A stretch of DNA of 64,000 bases from Streptomyces cinerochromogenes (GCF_014648635.1 NZ_BMRM01000004.1:390955-454954), one strand, 5' to 3'. Shown: positions 26,148 to 35,319, counted from the stretch's first letter. Made by a program: numbers and translations. Notes: generated by a model not told the origin, from the letters alone.

Positions 26148-27704
26148 TTACGGCGAGGTGGCGGGAGGGGTCGGCGAAGGGGAGTGCGAGGACCCGGTGC
26201 CCCCGGCGCCACCGGGCCGGTTCTCGTCCGCCAGATGGCGGCTGACCTCGGCCGTCGTCAGCCCCAGACCGCCGAGCTGGATCGCGTCCCAGGCCTGCAG
26301 CCGGCGGCTGTCCCGGTCGAAGTAGAGGATCGAGGCCTCGATCGGCGCCGGGTACTTGCGCTCCACGGCACGCAGCCCGCTGCCGCCGGTCGACCCCTCC
26401 ATGCGCAGCCGGGTGCCGTACGGCAGCACCTCGGTCCCCTCGTGGTGCAGGTGCCCGCAGAGCACCAGCGGCACGGTGCCGTCGGTCTCCCGGGCGGCGG
26501 ACGGCTCGTGCGCGACGGCCACGTCCACCGGGGTGCCGGCCGTCCGCTGGTCGCGCAGGGCGCTGGCCAGCCGGTCGCCCGCCAGCTGCTCGGCCGCGTC
26601 GCCGCCGGGCGCCACCGACCGGTCGGGGGTGAACTGCGGGTCACCCGTGCCCGCGAACCGCAGCCCCGCCACCGTCTGCGCCCGGCCCTCGTCCAGGACG
26701 TGCACGTTCTTCATGCGCTCCAGGTAGCGCTGGGTGGTCCGCGAGTCGTGGTTGCCGCGCACCCAGACGTACGGCACGCCCAGGTCCCGGATCGGGTCCA
26801 GGAAGCCGTTCTCCGCCGCCGTGCCGTGGTCCATCGTGTCTCCGGAGTCGACGACCACGTCCACCTTGTACTGGTCCACCAGGGAGCCGATGATCTTCCA
26901 GCTCGCCGGGTTGAGGTGGATGTCCGACACGTGCAGGACCCGGATGGTGGAGGGGTCCGGCCGGTAGGCGGGCAGGGTGGAGGTGACGTCGTAGAGCTTC
27001 GTCACGTTCGTCACCAGGCGGGCCAACTCGTGCTGGTAGACATCGAATTCCGTGACGATGCTGCGCGCGTTGCCCACCACCGACGGCGCCGAGCTGAGCA
27101 GCCCGGAGAACCTCGGTTCCAGGACCGACTTCGGATTCCAGGTGGCGTACGCCGACGCGCCCGAGGCGGCCAGCAGGGCCAGGGCCAGTCCGCCGGCGGC
27201 CAGGGCCCGGCGCGGCCGGCGGTAGACGGCGAGACCGAGGGCGGTGGCCCCGGAGACCACGGCGACGCAGGAGCGCACGGCCAGGTCCAGCGTGCCGTGC
27301 TCGACGTCCCGGGCGACCTCGTCCTGCAGCCCCGAGATCCGCTCCGGATGGTCGACCAGGGCCTGGGAGCGCTCGGGGTCCAGCTGGTCGATGTTCACGT
27401 CCAGGCGGACCGGGGCCACATGGCTGTCCAGGCTGAGAGCCCCCAGCGGCGAGATGTTGATCTTCGTGCCGCCGGTGACGGAGGGGCGCAGCGCCATCGT
27501 CGTGTCCATCGGGCCGACCGGGGCCCGGACGTTGCCGACGATCAGCAGGCCCAGCCAGGCGCCCACCAGGACGACCGCGGTGAGGCCGAGGGCGCGCAGC
27601 CACGGGCGGGGGCGGGCGGCGAGTTCGAGGGCGGGGAGCGGGCGGGTGCGGTTCGGTGTCCGGTTCAGCATGTGGTTCAGGGCTGCGACGGGGACGCGGG
27701 CCAT
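26148..27704 (-). CDS. Membrane-anchored metallophosphoesterase
   Basis: 518 residues. Membrane helices lie near 37-57 and 142-190. The C-terminal calcineurin-type phosphoesterase domain has all metal motifs: VLHVSDIHLNP, DSGDTMDHG, VRGNHDSRT, a mid-domain AVAHEP and CGHLHHEG. It is probably an outward-facing phosphohydrolase on the membrane; the substrate is unknown. The tail is Gly/Ser/Pro-rich. It is divergent from the next gene. Confidence 0.88.
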   Translation of the reverse strand: MARVPVAALNHMLNRTPNRTRPLPALELAARPRPWLRALGLTAVVLVGAWLGLLIVGNVRAPVGPMDTTMALRPSVTGGTKINISPLGALSLDSHVAPVRLDVNIDQLDPERSQALVDHPERISGLQDEVARDVEHGTLDLAVRSCVAVVSGATALGLAVYRRPRRALAAGGLALALLAASGASAYATWNPKSVLEPRFSGLLSSAPSVVGNARSIVTEFDVYQHELARLVTNVTKLYDVTSTLPAYRPDPSTIRVLHVSDIHLNPASWKIIGSLVDQYKVDVVVDSGDTMDHGTAAENGFLDPIRDLGVPYVWVRGNHDSRTTQRYLERMKNVHVLDEGRAQTVAGLRFAGTGDPQFTPDRSVAPGGDAAEQLAGDRLASALRDQRTAGTPVDVAVAHEPSAARETDGTVPLVLCGHLHHEGTEVLPYGTRLRMEGSTGGSGLRAVERKYPAPIEASILYFDRDSRRLQAWDAIQLGGLGLTTAEVSRHLADENRPGGAGGTGSSHSPSPTPPATSP

Positions 27705-27764
27705 TGGGCCCGTATGCCCAGGTGCCGTGGTGGATATGCGGCGTCGTTACCGGACAATGGCCGT

Positions 27765-28115
27765 GTGCTGGAGATGACGCGCGAGGAGTTCGAGGAACTG
27801 GTCGCCGAGGCGCTGGACCGGATCCCGCCGGAGCTGACGCGGCTCATGGACAACGTGGCCGTGTTCGTGGAGGACGAGCCGCCCGCCGACGACCCCGAGC
27901 TGCTCGGGCTCTACGAGGGGACGCCGCTCACCGAGCGGGGCGAGTGGTACGCCGGTGTCCTGCCGGACCGGATCACCGTCTACCGCGGGCCCACGCTGAG
28001 GATGTGCGAGAGCCGCGAGGACGTCGTCGCGGAGACCGAGGTGACCGTGGTGCACGAGGTCGCCCACCACTTCGGGATCGACGACGCCCGGCTGCACGCA
28101 CTCGGGTACGGGTGA
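27765..28115 (+). CDS. Minimal zincin metallopeptidase-family protein
   Basis: About 116 residues. VVHEVAHHFGIDDARLHALGYG carries HExxH with the third ligand D downstream, and the N-terminal EMTREEFEELVAEALDRIPPELTRLMDNVAVFVED is typical of the small zincin_1 (DUF1025-type) family. Catalysis is not proven for the family. The start is either GTG 27765 or ATG 27774; neither has a strong ribosome site. Confidence 0.88.
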   Translation: MLEMTREEFEELVAEALDRIPPELTRLMDNVAVFVEDEPPADDPELLGLYEGTPLTERGEWYAGVLPDRITVYRGPTLRMCESREDVVAETEVTVVHEVAHHFGIDDARLHALGYG

Positions 28116-28460
28116 GGGCGGGGCCGGCGGAGGGCCGCGGGCGCGGTCGGTGGAGGGCCGGGGGCCGAGAGGGCTGGAGTGCGGTCCGAAGGAGTCCGGG
28201 GCGGTCCGGGCAGAGGCCAGGGCGCGACCGCATGCGGCCGGGCGCGTGATCGTGGCTGCGTGTGTGGCTGCGGTGGGGAAGGCCTGGCCGGGGCTGTGCG
28301 CGGCTGCGGTGGGGAGCACGTGATCGTGGTGAGCGTGCGGCCGCTGCCGGGAGCGCGTGACCGCGTGGCCGGGCGCTGATGCGCGCCGGGCGCGTGTCCT
28401 CTTGCGGGCGGGGGGAGTTGGGCAGGTGGACCCCTTTCCTTGTCCCCGGAGGTGGCCACC
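28116..28460 (+). other. 345-bp non-coding gap
   Basis: G-rich sequence with short imperfect repeats, including two copies of GGCTGCGGTGGGGA (28266-28279 and 28303-28316) and several GCGTGATCGTG-like pieces. No hairpin, tRNA or convincing gene was seen. The promoter of the lipoprotein gene is presumably at its right end. Confidence 0.5.
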
Positions 28461-28991
28461 GTGCGCCCCTTGTACGTACCCGTCCGTCTCGCCGTCGCGG
28501 TCCTGGCCGTCACCGCCGCCGCCGGCTGCGTGAACGTGGGCGACGACGCGGGCCCGGCCCGGCCCTCCCACTCGGCGGACGGACCGCGCGGCGGTGCCGC
28601 GCCCGACGGCGGCCCGGGAGGCGGCGGGGGCGGGCTCGTGCACGGTGGTCCGGCGGGGGACGGCAAGCACGGGCACGGAGGCAAGGCGAAGCCCGGTGAG
28701 TCGGCCTCGGCCACGGCCACGCCGTCCGGCGGGGGCAGCACGTCGGCGCCGCCGGCGAAACCCGGTGAGCCCGGCAAGCCCGGCAGGACGCCCGGCCCCG
28801 GTGACCCGGCGCCGACCAACGCCCCGCCGACCCCGCCGGTGACCTCCGCCCCGCCCGAGCCCCCCGAGCCCACCCCGCCCCCGGCGACCTCGGAGCCGCC
28901 GTCGGCCGAGCCGTCCTCGTCGGCCCACGAGGAGCCGCAGCCGCAGCTCGTCCAGCGGGAGCCGGCGCCCCGGGCGGGGGTACCGGCATAG
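28461..28991 (+). CDS. Gly/Pro-rich putative lipoprotein
   Basis: 176 residues. The N-terminus VRPLYVPVRLAVAVLAVTAAAGC is a lipoprotein signal with the Cys at 23. The rest is low-complexity Gly, Pro, Ser and Thr, with no fold recognised, probably a cell-wall-spanning linker. GGAGG lies 8 bp before the GTG at 28461. The low complexity means coding rests on the signal peptide and ribosome site. Confidence 0.65.
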   Translation: MRPLYVPVRLAVAVLAVTAAAGCVNVGDDAGPARPSHSADGPRGGAAPDGGPGGGGGGLVHGGPAGDGKHGHGGKAKPGESASATATPSGGGSTSAPPAKPGEPGKPGRTPGPGDPAPTNAPPTPPVTSAPPEPPEPTPPPATSEPPSAEPSSSAHEEPQPQLVQREPAPRAGVPA

Positions 28992-29019
28992 GGCGTGACC
29001 AGCGTCTCCCCGGGCCGGT

Positions 29020-29049
29020 TTGCCTTCAGGGGTGAGGGGTGCGTATGGT
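29020..29049 (+). promoter_or_regulatory. Candidate promoter of the DEAD-box helicase
   Basis: TTGCCT (29020-29025) and TATGGT (29044-29049) are 18 bp apart. They would give a leader of about 150 nt before the ATG at 29207. The leader contains a stem GCGCCAC/GTGGCGC near 29082-29107. Long leaders are common on cold-shock helicase mRNAs. Confidence 0.4.
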
Positions 29050-29206
29050 GGTAGATCGTTTGATCCCATTTGCCCGGCGCCACCACAGAGCGCGCCGTGT
29101 GGCGCGTACTCTCCTTTGCCGTGGCGGACCGCATTGAGGCGGTCGTGAGCGAACCACGGAGTTGACGGGCGCGTGCCGAAGAGACTCCGGAAGGTTTCGC
29201 ATTCGC

Positions 29207-31396
29207 ATGTCCGTGTCCAGTACTGACCAGATCGTCGTGTCCGAGAACGAGATCGACAACGAGATCGACAACGAACTCGTCGACGTGACGACCGAGGTCA
29301 CCGAGGCCCCCGAGGCCGCTGACACCCCCCAGACCCCCCAGACCACCTTCGCCGACCTCGGCCTCCCCGAGGGCATCGTGCGCAAGCTCGCGCAGAACGG
29401 CGTGACGACCCCCTTCCCGATCCAGGCCGCGACCATCCCGGACGCCCTGGCCGGCAAGGACATCCTCGGCCGTGGCCGCACCGGCTCCGGCAAGACCCTC
29501 TCCTTCGGCCTGCCGACCCTGGCCCAGCTGGCCGGCGGCCGGACGCAGAAGCACAAGCCCCGCGCGGTCATCCTCACCCCGACCCGTGAGCTGGCCATGC
29601 AGGTCGCCGACGCCCTCCAGCCGTACGGCGACGTCCTCGGCCTGAAGATGAAGGTCGTCTGCGGCGGCACCTCCATGGGCAACCAGATCTACGCCCTGGA
29701 GCGCGGTGTCGACATCCTCGTCGCCACCCCGGGCCGCCTGCGCGACATCATCAACCGCGGCGCCTGCTCCCTGGAGGACGTGCAGATCGCCGTCCTGGAC
29801 GAGGCCGACCAGATGTCCGACCTGGGCTTCCTGCCCGAGGTCACCGAGCTGCTCGACCAGGTGCCGGCCGGCGGCCAGCGCATGCTCTTCTCCGCCACGA
29901 TGGAGAACGAGATCAAGACCCTGGTCGACCGCTACCTGAACGCGCCCGTCCTGCACGAGGTGGACGCGGCCCAGGGCGCGGTGACGACCATGTCGCACCA
30001 CATCCTCATCGTGAAGCCCAAGGACAAGGCGCCGGTCACCGCCGCGATCGCCTCCCGCAAGGGCCGCACGATCATCTTCGTCCGCACCCAGCTGGGCGCC
30101 GACCGCGTCGCCGAGCAGCTGCGCGAGGCCGGCGTGAAGGCCGACGCGCTGCACGGCGGCATGACCCAGGGCGCGCGTACCCGCACCCTGGCCGACTTCA
30201 AGGACGGGTACGTCAACGTCCTGGTCGCCACCGACGTCGCCGCCCGCGGCATCCACGTCGACGGCATCGACCTGGTCCTGAACGTGGACCCGGCCGGCGA
30301 CCACAAGGACTACCTGCACCGTGCGGGCCGTACCGCCCGGGCCGGCCGCACCGGCACGGTCGTCTCGCTCTCCCTGCCGCACCAGCGGCGCCAGATCTTC
30401 CGCCTCATGGAGGACGCCGGCGTCGACGCCGCCCGCCACATCATCCAGGGCGGCGCCGCCTTCGACCCGGAGGTCGCCGAGATCACCGGCGCCCGCTCCA
30501 TGACCGAGGTCCAGGCCGAGTCCGCCGGCAACGCCGCCCAGCAGGCCGAGCGTGAGGTGGCCCAGCTCACCAAGCAGCTGGAGCGCGCCCAGCGCCGCGC
30601 GACGGAGCTGCGCGAGGAAGCCGACCGGCTGGTGGCCCGGGTCGCCCGCGAGCGCGGCGAGGACCCGGAGGCCGCGGTGGCCGAGGCCCAGGCGACGGCG
30701 GCGGAGCAGCTCACCGTGGCCGAGGAGCCGGCGCAGCGCGAGACCGAGCGCGAGGAGCGTCCGGCGGCGTCCGCGCCGTACGAGCGCCGGGAGCGGCGCG
30801 GTTCCGACCGTGACCGCGAGCGTGGTTTCGAGCGCCGTGACGACCGTCGTGACGACCGCGGTGGCCGTGGTTTCGAGCGCCGGGACGACCGTGGTGAGCG
30901 CCGTCCGTTCGACCGTGACCGCAACGACCGCGGTGGCCGTTCCTTCGAGCGACGCGAGGACCGGGGCGGCTTCGAGCGCCGGGACGACCGTGGTGAGCGC
31001 CGTCCGTTCGACCGTGACCGCAACGACCGTGGTGGCCGTTCCTTCGACCGCCGTGACGACCGTGGTGGCCGTTCCTTCGAGCGCCGTGAGGACCGGGGCG
31101 GCTTCGAGCGCCGGGACGACCGTGGTGAGCGCCGTCCGTTCGACCGTGACCGCAACGACCGCAACGACCGTGGTGGCCGTTCCTTCGAGCGCCGCGACGA
31201 CCGGGGCGGCTTCCGCCGGGACGAGCGCGGCGGGCACCGGGGCAGCGACCGTCCGTTCAACCGTGACCGCCGCGACGACCGCCCGGGCTTCCGGTCCGGC
31301 GGCCACGAGCGCCCCTTCGGCCGTCGTGACGACCACCGCGGCAACGGCTCCTTCGGCCGCCGCGAGGACAAGCCGCGCTGGAAGCGCAACGGCTGA
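29207..31396 (+). CDS. DEAD-box RNA helicase with Arg-rich tail
   Basis: 729 residues. An acidic N-terminus precedes the helicase core: Walker A GRTGSGKT (90-97), PTREL (125-129), DEAD (199-202), FSATM, ARGIHVDG and HRAGRTARAG. A coiled region (about 440-500) leads to a C-terminal tail of roughly 190 residues dominated by Arg, Asp and Gly, with repeated FERRDDRGERRPFDRDR units that should bind RNA and may phase-separate. It is likely a cold-shock or ribosome-assembly helicase. The ATG at 29207 is preferred over an in-frame GTG/ATG at 29162. Confidence 0.94.
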   Translation: MSVSSTDQIVVSENEIDNEIDNELVDVTTEVTEAPEAADTPQTPQTTFADLGLPEGIVRKLAQNGVTTPFPIQAATIPDALAGKDILGRGRTGSGKTLSFGLPTLAQLAGGRTQKHKPRAVILTPTRELAMQVADALQPYGDVLGLKMKVVCGGTSMGNQIYALERGVDILVATPGRLRDIINRGACSLEDVQIAVLDEADQMSDLGFLPEVTELLDQVPAGGQRMLFSATMENEIKTLVDRYLNAPVLHEVDAAQGAVTTMSHHILIVKPKDKAPVTAAIASRKGRTIIFVRTQLGADRVAEQLREAGVKADALHGGMTQGARTRTLADFKDGYVNVLVATDVAARGIHVDGIDLVLNVDPAGDHKDYLHRAGRTARAGRTGTVVSLSLPHQRRQIFRLMEDAGVDAARHIIQGGAAFDPEVAEITGARSMTEVQAESAGNAAQQAEREVAQLTKQLERAQRRATELREEADRLVARVARERGEDPEAAVAEAQATAAEQLTVAEEPAQRETEREERPAASAPYERRERRGSDRDRERGFERRDDRRDDRGGRGFERRDDRGERRPFDRDRNDRGGRSFERREDRGGFERRDDRGERRPFDRDRNDRGGRSFDRRDDRGGRSFERREDRGGFERRDDRGERRPFDRDRNDRNDRGGRSFERRDDRGGFRRDERGGHRGSDRPFNRDRRDDRPGFRSGGHERPFGRRDDHRGNGSFGRREDKPRWKRNG

Positions 31397-31412
31397 CGCC
31401 GAGTGACCTGAC

Positions 31413-31446
31413 AAGGGCCCGTACGACTCCGGTCGTACGGGCCCTT
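31413..31446 (+). terminator. Terminator of the DEAD-box helicase gene
   Basis: A 14-bp stem AAGGGCCCGTACGA with its complement (31413-31426 with 31433-31446), 6-base loop, followed by TT. Confidence 0.88.
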
Positions 31447-31499
31447 TTCGGTCATGTCGTGACGCATATCACACCCTCGGCGGGGGAATTGCTGGGGTC

Positions 31500-33005
31500 A
31501 TGACAGATGACGCGAGAGCCGACGCTCCCTCGGACGAGGAACGGCTGGCCCAGCTCGGCTACACCCAGGTCCTCGCCCGCCGGATGTCGGCGTTCTCGAA
31601 CTACGCCGTCTCCTTCACGATCATCTCCGTACTCTCCGGCTGCCTGACCCTCTACCTCTTCGGCATGACCACGGGCGGCCCCGCGGTGATCACCTGGGGC
31701 TGGGTCGCGGTCGGTCTGATGACCCTGTTCGTGGGCCTGTCGATGGCCGAGATCTGCTCGGCGTACCCGACCTCGGCCGGCCTGTACTTCTGGGCCCACC
31801 GCCTGGCACCCGCGCGCTCGGCGGCGGCCTGGGCGTGGTTCACCGGCTGGTTCAACGTGCTGGGCCAGGTGGCGGTGACCGCGGGCATCGACTTCGGCGC
31901 GGCCTCCTTCCTGGGCGCCTGGCTGAACCTCCAGTTCGGCTTCGGCGTGACCCCCGGCCGCACGGTGCTGCTCTTCGCGGCGATCCTCCTCCTGCACGGC
32001 CTGCTGAACACCTTCGGCGTCCGGATCGTCGCCTTCCTGAACAGTGTGAGCGTGTGGTGGCACGTCCTCGGGGTCGCGGTGATCACCGGCGCGCTCGCCC
32101 TGGTCCCCGACCACCACCGGTCGGCGTCCTTCGTCTTCACCCACTTCGTCAACGAGACCGGCTGGGGCAGCGGCCCGTACGTCGTCCTCCTGGGCCTCCT
32201 GATGGCCCAGTACACCTTCACCGGCTACGACGCCTCCGCCCACATGACCGAGGAGACCCGCGACGCGGCCACGGCGGGCCCGAAGGGCATCGTCCGCTCG
32301 ATCTGGACGTCCTGGATCGCCGGCTTCGTCCTGCTCCTCGGCTTCACCTTCGCCATCCAGTCGTACGACCGGGAACTCACGTCCCCCACCGGCGCGCCGC
32401 CCGCCCAGATCCTCCTGGACGCGCTCGGCGCCACGACCGGCAAGCTCCTCCTCCTGGTGGTGATCGGCGCCCAGCTCTTCTGCGGCATGGCCTCCGTCAC
32501 CGCCAACAGCCGCATGATCTATGCCTTTTCGCGGGACGGCGCGCTGCCCCTCTCCCGCGTCTGGCACACGGTCAGCCCGCGCACCCGGACCCCGGTGGCG
32601 GCCGTCTGGCTGGCCGCGCTCGGCGCGCTCGCGCTGGGCCTGCCGTACCTGATCAACACGACGGCCTACGCGGCGGTGACGTCCATCGCGGTCATCGGCC
32701 TCTACATCGCCTACGTCATCCCGACCTTCCTCCGCGTCCGCAAAGGCGGCGCGTTCACGCCCGGTCCCTGGCACCTGGGCCGCTGGTCGCGCCTCGTCGG
32801 AGTGGTCTCGGTGGGCTGGGTGCTCGCGATCACGGTCCTCTTCATGCTGCCCCAGGTCTCCCCGGTCACCTGGAAGACCTTCAACTACGCCCCCGTGGCC
32901 GTCCTGGTCGTCCTCGGCTCCGCCGCGGGGTGGTGGCTCGCCTCGGCCCGCCACTGGTTCCTCACCGGCCGCCCCGCGCCCGCCCCCGCCCCGGCCGAAA
33001 AGTGA
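31500..33005 (+). CDS. APC-family amino acid permease
   Basis: 501 residues with about 12 hydrophobic helices. FSNYAVSFTIISVLSGCLTLY near the N-terminus, GLSMAEICSAYPTSAGLYFW and GYDASAHMTEETRDA are characteristic of the APC superfamily branch that includes GABA and choline/amino-acid permeases. It imports an amino acid or amine across the plasma membrane; the substrate is not determined. It is alone, between a terminator and tRNA-Lys. Confidence 0.9.
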   Translation: MTDDARADAPSDEERLAQLGYTQVLARRMSAFSNYAVSFTIISVLSGCLTLYLFGMTTGGPAVITWGWVAVGLMTLFVGLSMAEICSAYPTSAGLYFWAHRLAPARSAAAWAWFTGWFNVLGQVAVTAGIDFGAASFLGAWLNLQFGFGVTPGRTVLLFAAILLLHGLLNTFGVRIVAFLNSVSVWWHVLGVAVITGALALVPDHHRSASFVFTHFVNETGWGSGPYVVLLGLLMAQYTFTGYDASAHMTEETRDAATAGPKGIVRSIWTSWIAGFVLLLGFTFAIQSYDRELTSPTGAPPAQILLDALGATTGKLLLLVVIGAQLFCGMASVTANSRMIYAFSRDGALPLSRVWHTVSPRTRTPVAAVWLAALGALALGLPYLINTTAYAAVTSIAVIGLYIAYVIPTFLRVRKGGAFTPGPWHLGRWSRLVGVVSVGWVLAITVLFMLPQVSPVTWKTFNYAPVAVLVVLGSAAGWWLASARHWFLTGRPAPAPAPAEK

Positions 33006-33104
33006 CCCTCCCCCCGCCCCCGCCACTCCCGACATGGCCGCGTCGCCGATACCCGATCGGCGACCCGGCCTCGTCCGGCTATGCTCGGACACGCAACATC
33101 GCGC

Positions 33105-33177
<73 letters not shown>

Positions 33178-33182
33178 CCGAC

Positions 33183-33219
33183 AGGACCCCAGGTCAGGGC
33201 TGGATCGACCTGGGGTCCT
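33183..33219. terminator. Hairpin between tRNA-Lys and tetR
   Basis: A 13-bp stem AGGACCCCAGGTC with its complement (33183-33195 with 33207-33219). It serves tRNA-Lys and overlaps the last codons of the convergent TetR gene. Confidence 0.8.
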
Positions 33220-33793
33220 CCGCTGCCACGATCCGCTCCACCGCCGCCGTCACCAGTGCGTCCCGCTCCGCTTCCGTGAGGACCTCCGGGAGGGTGAGCT
33301 GTTCGACGATGAGCCAGTTCAGGGCGAGGTAGAGCAGTTTGACGGCGGTGCGGTCGCCGGGGAGGCCGCTGGACTCGTGGTAGGCGACGTTCGCTTCGAG
33401 GTCGGCCCGGACGCGTTCGGTGAGGACCGCGCGGAGTCCCGGGCGGCGGGTGGCTTCCAGGCGGAGTTCCAGCAGGGCGAGGTAGCCGGTGCGGAAGGAG
33501 GCCACGCGGCCCACCAGTTCGCGCATCAGCCGCGCGTAGGTCTCCCGGTCGCGGGCGGCGGTCCGATGGCGTTCGACGGTGGCCTCGTCGGGCTGGAGCC
33601 GCTCGTAGACGCGGGCGCCGGCCTGGGTGAGCAGGTCGTCCCGGCTGGAGAAGTAGTTCGACGCCGTGCCGGTGGGTACGCCGGCCTCGGCGTCCACCGC
33701 CCGGAAGGTCAGCCCTCGTGCGCCCTCCCGGGCCAGCACCTCGATCGCCGCGTCGACGAGTGCCGCGCGCCGCTGGTCGTTCCGTCTCACCAT
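33194..33793 (-). CDS. TetR-family repressor 1
   Basis: 199 residues. The N-terminal HTH (RAALVDAAIEVLAREGARGLTFRAVDAEAGVPTGTASNYFSSRDDLL) is typical TetR. The ligand domain is unassigned. A 14-bp palindrome, ACTGCGTACGCAGT, lies about 50 bp upstream and is the likely operator, so autoregulation is expected. No obvious target other than itself or the genes behind it is in view. Confidence 0.9.
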   Translation of the reverse strand: MVRRNDQRRAALVDAAIEVLAREGARGLTFRAVDAEAGVPTGTASNYFSSRDDLLTQAGARVYERLQPDEATVERHRTAARDRETYARLMRELVGRVASFRTGYLALLELRLEATRRPGLRAVLTERVRADLEANVAYHESSGLPGDRTAVKLLYLALNWLIVEQLTLPEVLTEAERDALVTAAVERIVAAEDPRSIQP

Positions 33794-33840
33794 GGGTCTC
33801 GGCTCCGGGTGGGGTGGGATCCGGTCGTCACTCCGGGCAG

Positions 33841-33860
33841 AGTACTGCGTACGCAGTGCT
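33841..33860. promoter_or_regulatory. Candidate TetR-1 operator
   Basis: ACTGCGTACGCAGT (33844-33857) is a perfect palindrome, extended to a 20-bp near-palindrome AGT-N14-GCT at 33841-33860. It lies 48 bp upstream of the TetR-1 start and just before the TetR-2 stop codon. Confidence 0.6.
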
Positions 33861-33861
33861 T

Positions 33862-34521
33862 TCAGGGGTGCGCCGCGTACGCCCGCAGGAACGCACCCAC
33901 CCCGGCCCTGAGCAGGCGGTCCGTCTCCGGTTCCGGCAGGGGCAGGACGCCGTAGTGGGTCGTCTGGACGATCCGGTGCGAGATCAGGGCCGTGAAGTGG
34001 CCCGCCGCCAGGCTCGCGTCACCGTGGAGGTCCAGCAGGCCGGCGTCTTCCAGACGGGCCATCGCCTCGGTGAGGGCTCGCCCGACCGGTTCCGGTCCGG
34101 CCTCGTGCCAGGCCCTGAGGACCTCCGGCGGTACGTGGTCGGCCTCCGCGTGGATGTGCCGGACCAGGGCGAAGTGGTTGGCGTAGTCGGTCATGAGCCC
34201 GTTGAAGGCGCGGGCCAGCGAGATCAGGTCGCGTTCCAGTTCGTCGGGTCGCGGCGGGCGCTCGGGGTGCAGTACGGCGTGCAGGCGCGCCAGTTGGGCG
34301 TCCCGGACCTCGCTGGACGTCCAGGTCACGACCGTCTGGAAGAGCTGCGCCTTGCCGCCGGGGAAGTGGTTGTAGAGCGTGCGCGTGGAGACGTCGGCCG
34401 CGGCGGCGAGCGCGTCCACCGAGGCGCGGGCGTACCCCTCGCGGCCGAAGACCGTGCAGGCCGCGCTCGCGATGGCCATCTGCTTCTGCAGCTTGCGCGG
34501 TGACTCGTTCGGCCGGCCCAC
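33862..34521 (-). CDS. TetR-family repressor 2
   Basis: 219 residues. HTH: QMAIASAACTVFGREGYARASVDALAAAADVSTRTLYNHFPGGKAQLF. The C-terminal domain resembles TetR_C_33/AcrR-type ligand pockets. AGGAGG lies 5 bp before the GTG at 34521; the open frame to 34647 runs through the operators and is unlikely. It is divergent from the flavin reductase/MFS pair and likely represses it through two palindromes at 34563-34599. Confidence 0.9.
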   Translation of the reverse strand: MGRPNESPRKLQKQMAIASAACTVFGREGYARASVDALAAAADVSTRTLYNHFPGGKAQLFQTVVTWTSSEVRDAQLARLHAVLHPERPPRPDELERDLISLARAFNGLMTDYANHFALVRHIHAEADHVPPEVLRAWHEAGPEPVGRALTEAMARLEDAGLLDLHGDASLAAGHFTALISHRIVQTTHYGVLPLPEPETDRLLRAGVGAFLRAYAAHP

Positions 34522-34562
34522 GCCCGCCTCCTTCCCTCTGTGACCGGCAACTCTAGCCGACC

Positions 34563-34599
34563 TACAACGCCCGTTGTAATTTTTACAACGATCGTTGTA
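34563..34599. promoter_or_regulatory. Twin TetR operators over the reductase promoter
   Basis: TACAACG-CC-CGTTGTA (34563-34578) and TACAACGATCGTTGTA (34584-34599) are two 16-bp palindromes with the same half-site, centres 21 bp apart (two helical turns). A plus-strand promoter TTGTAA (34574-34579), 16 bp, TGTACT (34596-34601) overlaps both, so occupancy would block polymerase. Confidence 0.8.
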
Positions 34600-34664
34600 C
34601 TTTGATGCGCGACAGAGCTGCACAGAAGAGTCCGCAGACGAGCTCACAGATGAGGGGGACAGCT

Positions 34665-35303
34665 GTGTCCGTCACCATGTCCGTCACCGACCCCGGCGCC
34701 CGTGCCGCCGAGGACCGCCCGCTCCGCGTCGCCGTCGTCCTCGGCAGCGTGCGCGAGGGGCGCCTCGGCCGGGCCGTCACCGACTGGTTCCTGACCACCG
34801 CCGCCGCCGTGGACCCGGACCTCGACCTCGACGTCGTCGATCTCGCCGAGGTGGACCTGCCGCTGGTGATGCCCGGCTGGGGCGGCGCGCCGAGCCCCGA
34901 GGCGGTCGCCGCGCTGAAGGAGGTCTCACCGCGGCTGGCCGCCGCCGACGCGTTCGTCGTCGTCACCCCGGAGTACAACCACAGCTTCCCGGCGGCCCTG
35001 AAGAACCTCATCGACTGGCACCACCCGGAGTGGCAGGCCAAGCCGGTCGGTTTCGTGTCGTACGGCGGTCTCGGCGGCGGGCTGCGCGCCGTCGAGCAGC
35101 TCCGGCTGGTCTTCGCCGAACTGCACGCCGTGACCGTGCGCGACTCGGTCAGCCTGCACGGCCCCTGGTCCGGGCTCGGCGAGGACGGCGTCCCGCGCGA
35201 CGCCGAGGTCTGCGCCGGCGCCGCCAAGGGCATGCTCGGCCAGCTCGCCTGGTGGGGCCGGGCACTGCGGGACGCGCGGGCCGAGCGCCCGTACACCGGC
35301 TGA
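34665..35303 (+). CDS. NADPH-dependent FMN reductase-family protein
   Basis: About 212 residues, flavodoxin-like. The phosphate-binding loop VVLGSVREGRLGRAV and the signature TPEYNHSFPAALKNLIDW identify the NADPH-dependent FMN/quinone reductase family. A GGGGG ribosome site lies 6 bp before the GTG at 34665. It is the first gene of a probable two-gene operon with an MFS exporter, under the divergent TetR. This is a common layout for quinone- or drug-inducible detoxification. Confidence 0.9.
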   Translation: MSVTMSVTDPGARAAEDRPLRVAVVLGSVREGRLGRAVTDWFLTTAAAVDPDLDLDVVDLAEVDLPLVMPGWGGAPSPEAVAALKEVSPRLAAADAFVVVTPEYNHSFPAALKNLIDWHHPEWQAKPVGFVSYGGLGGGLRAVEQLRLVFAELHAVTVRDSVSLHGPWSGLGEDGVPRDAEVCAGAAKGMLGQLAWWGRALRDARAERPYTG

Positions 35304-35319
35304 GCGCGGGGTGGGGAAG

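Noticed and set aside
28266..28316. Regulatory repeat pair GGCTGCGGTGGGGA
   Set aside because: Two copies in G-rich low-complexity DNA; chance similarity is likely.
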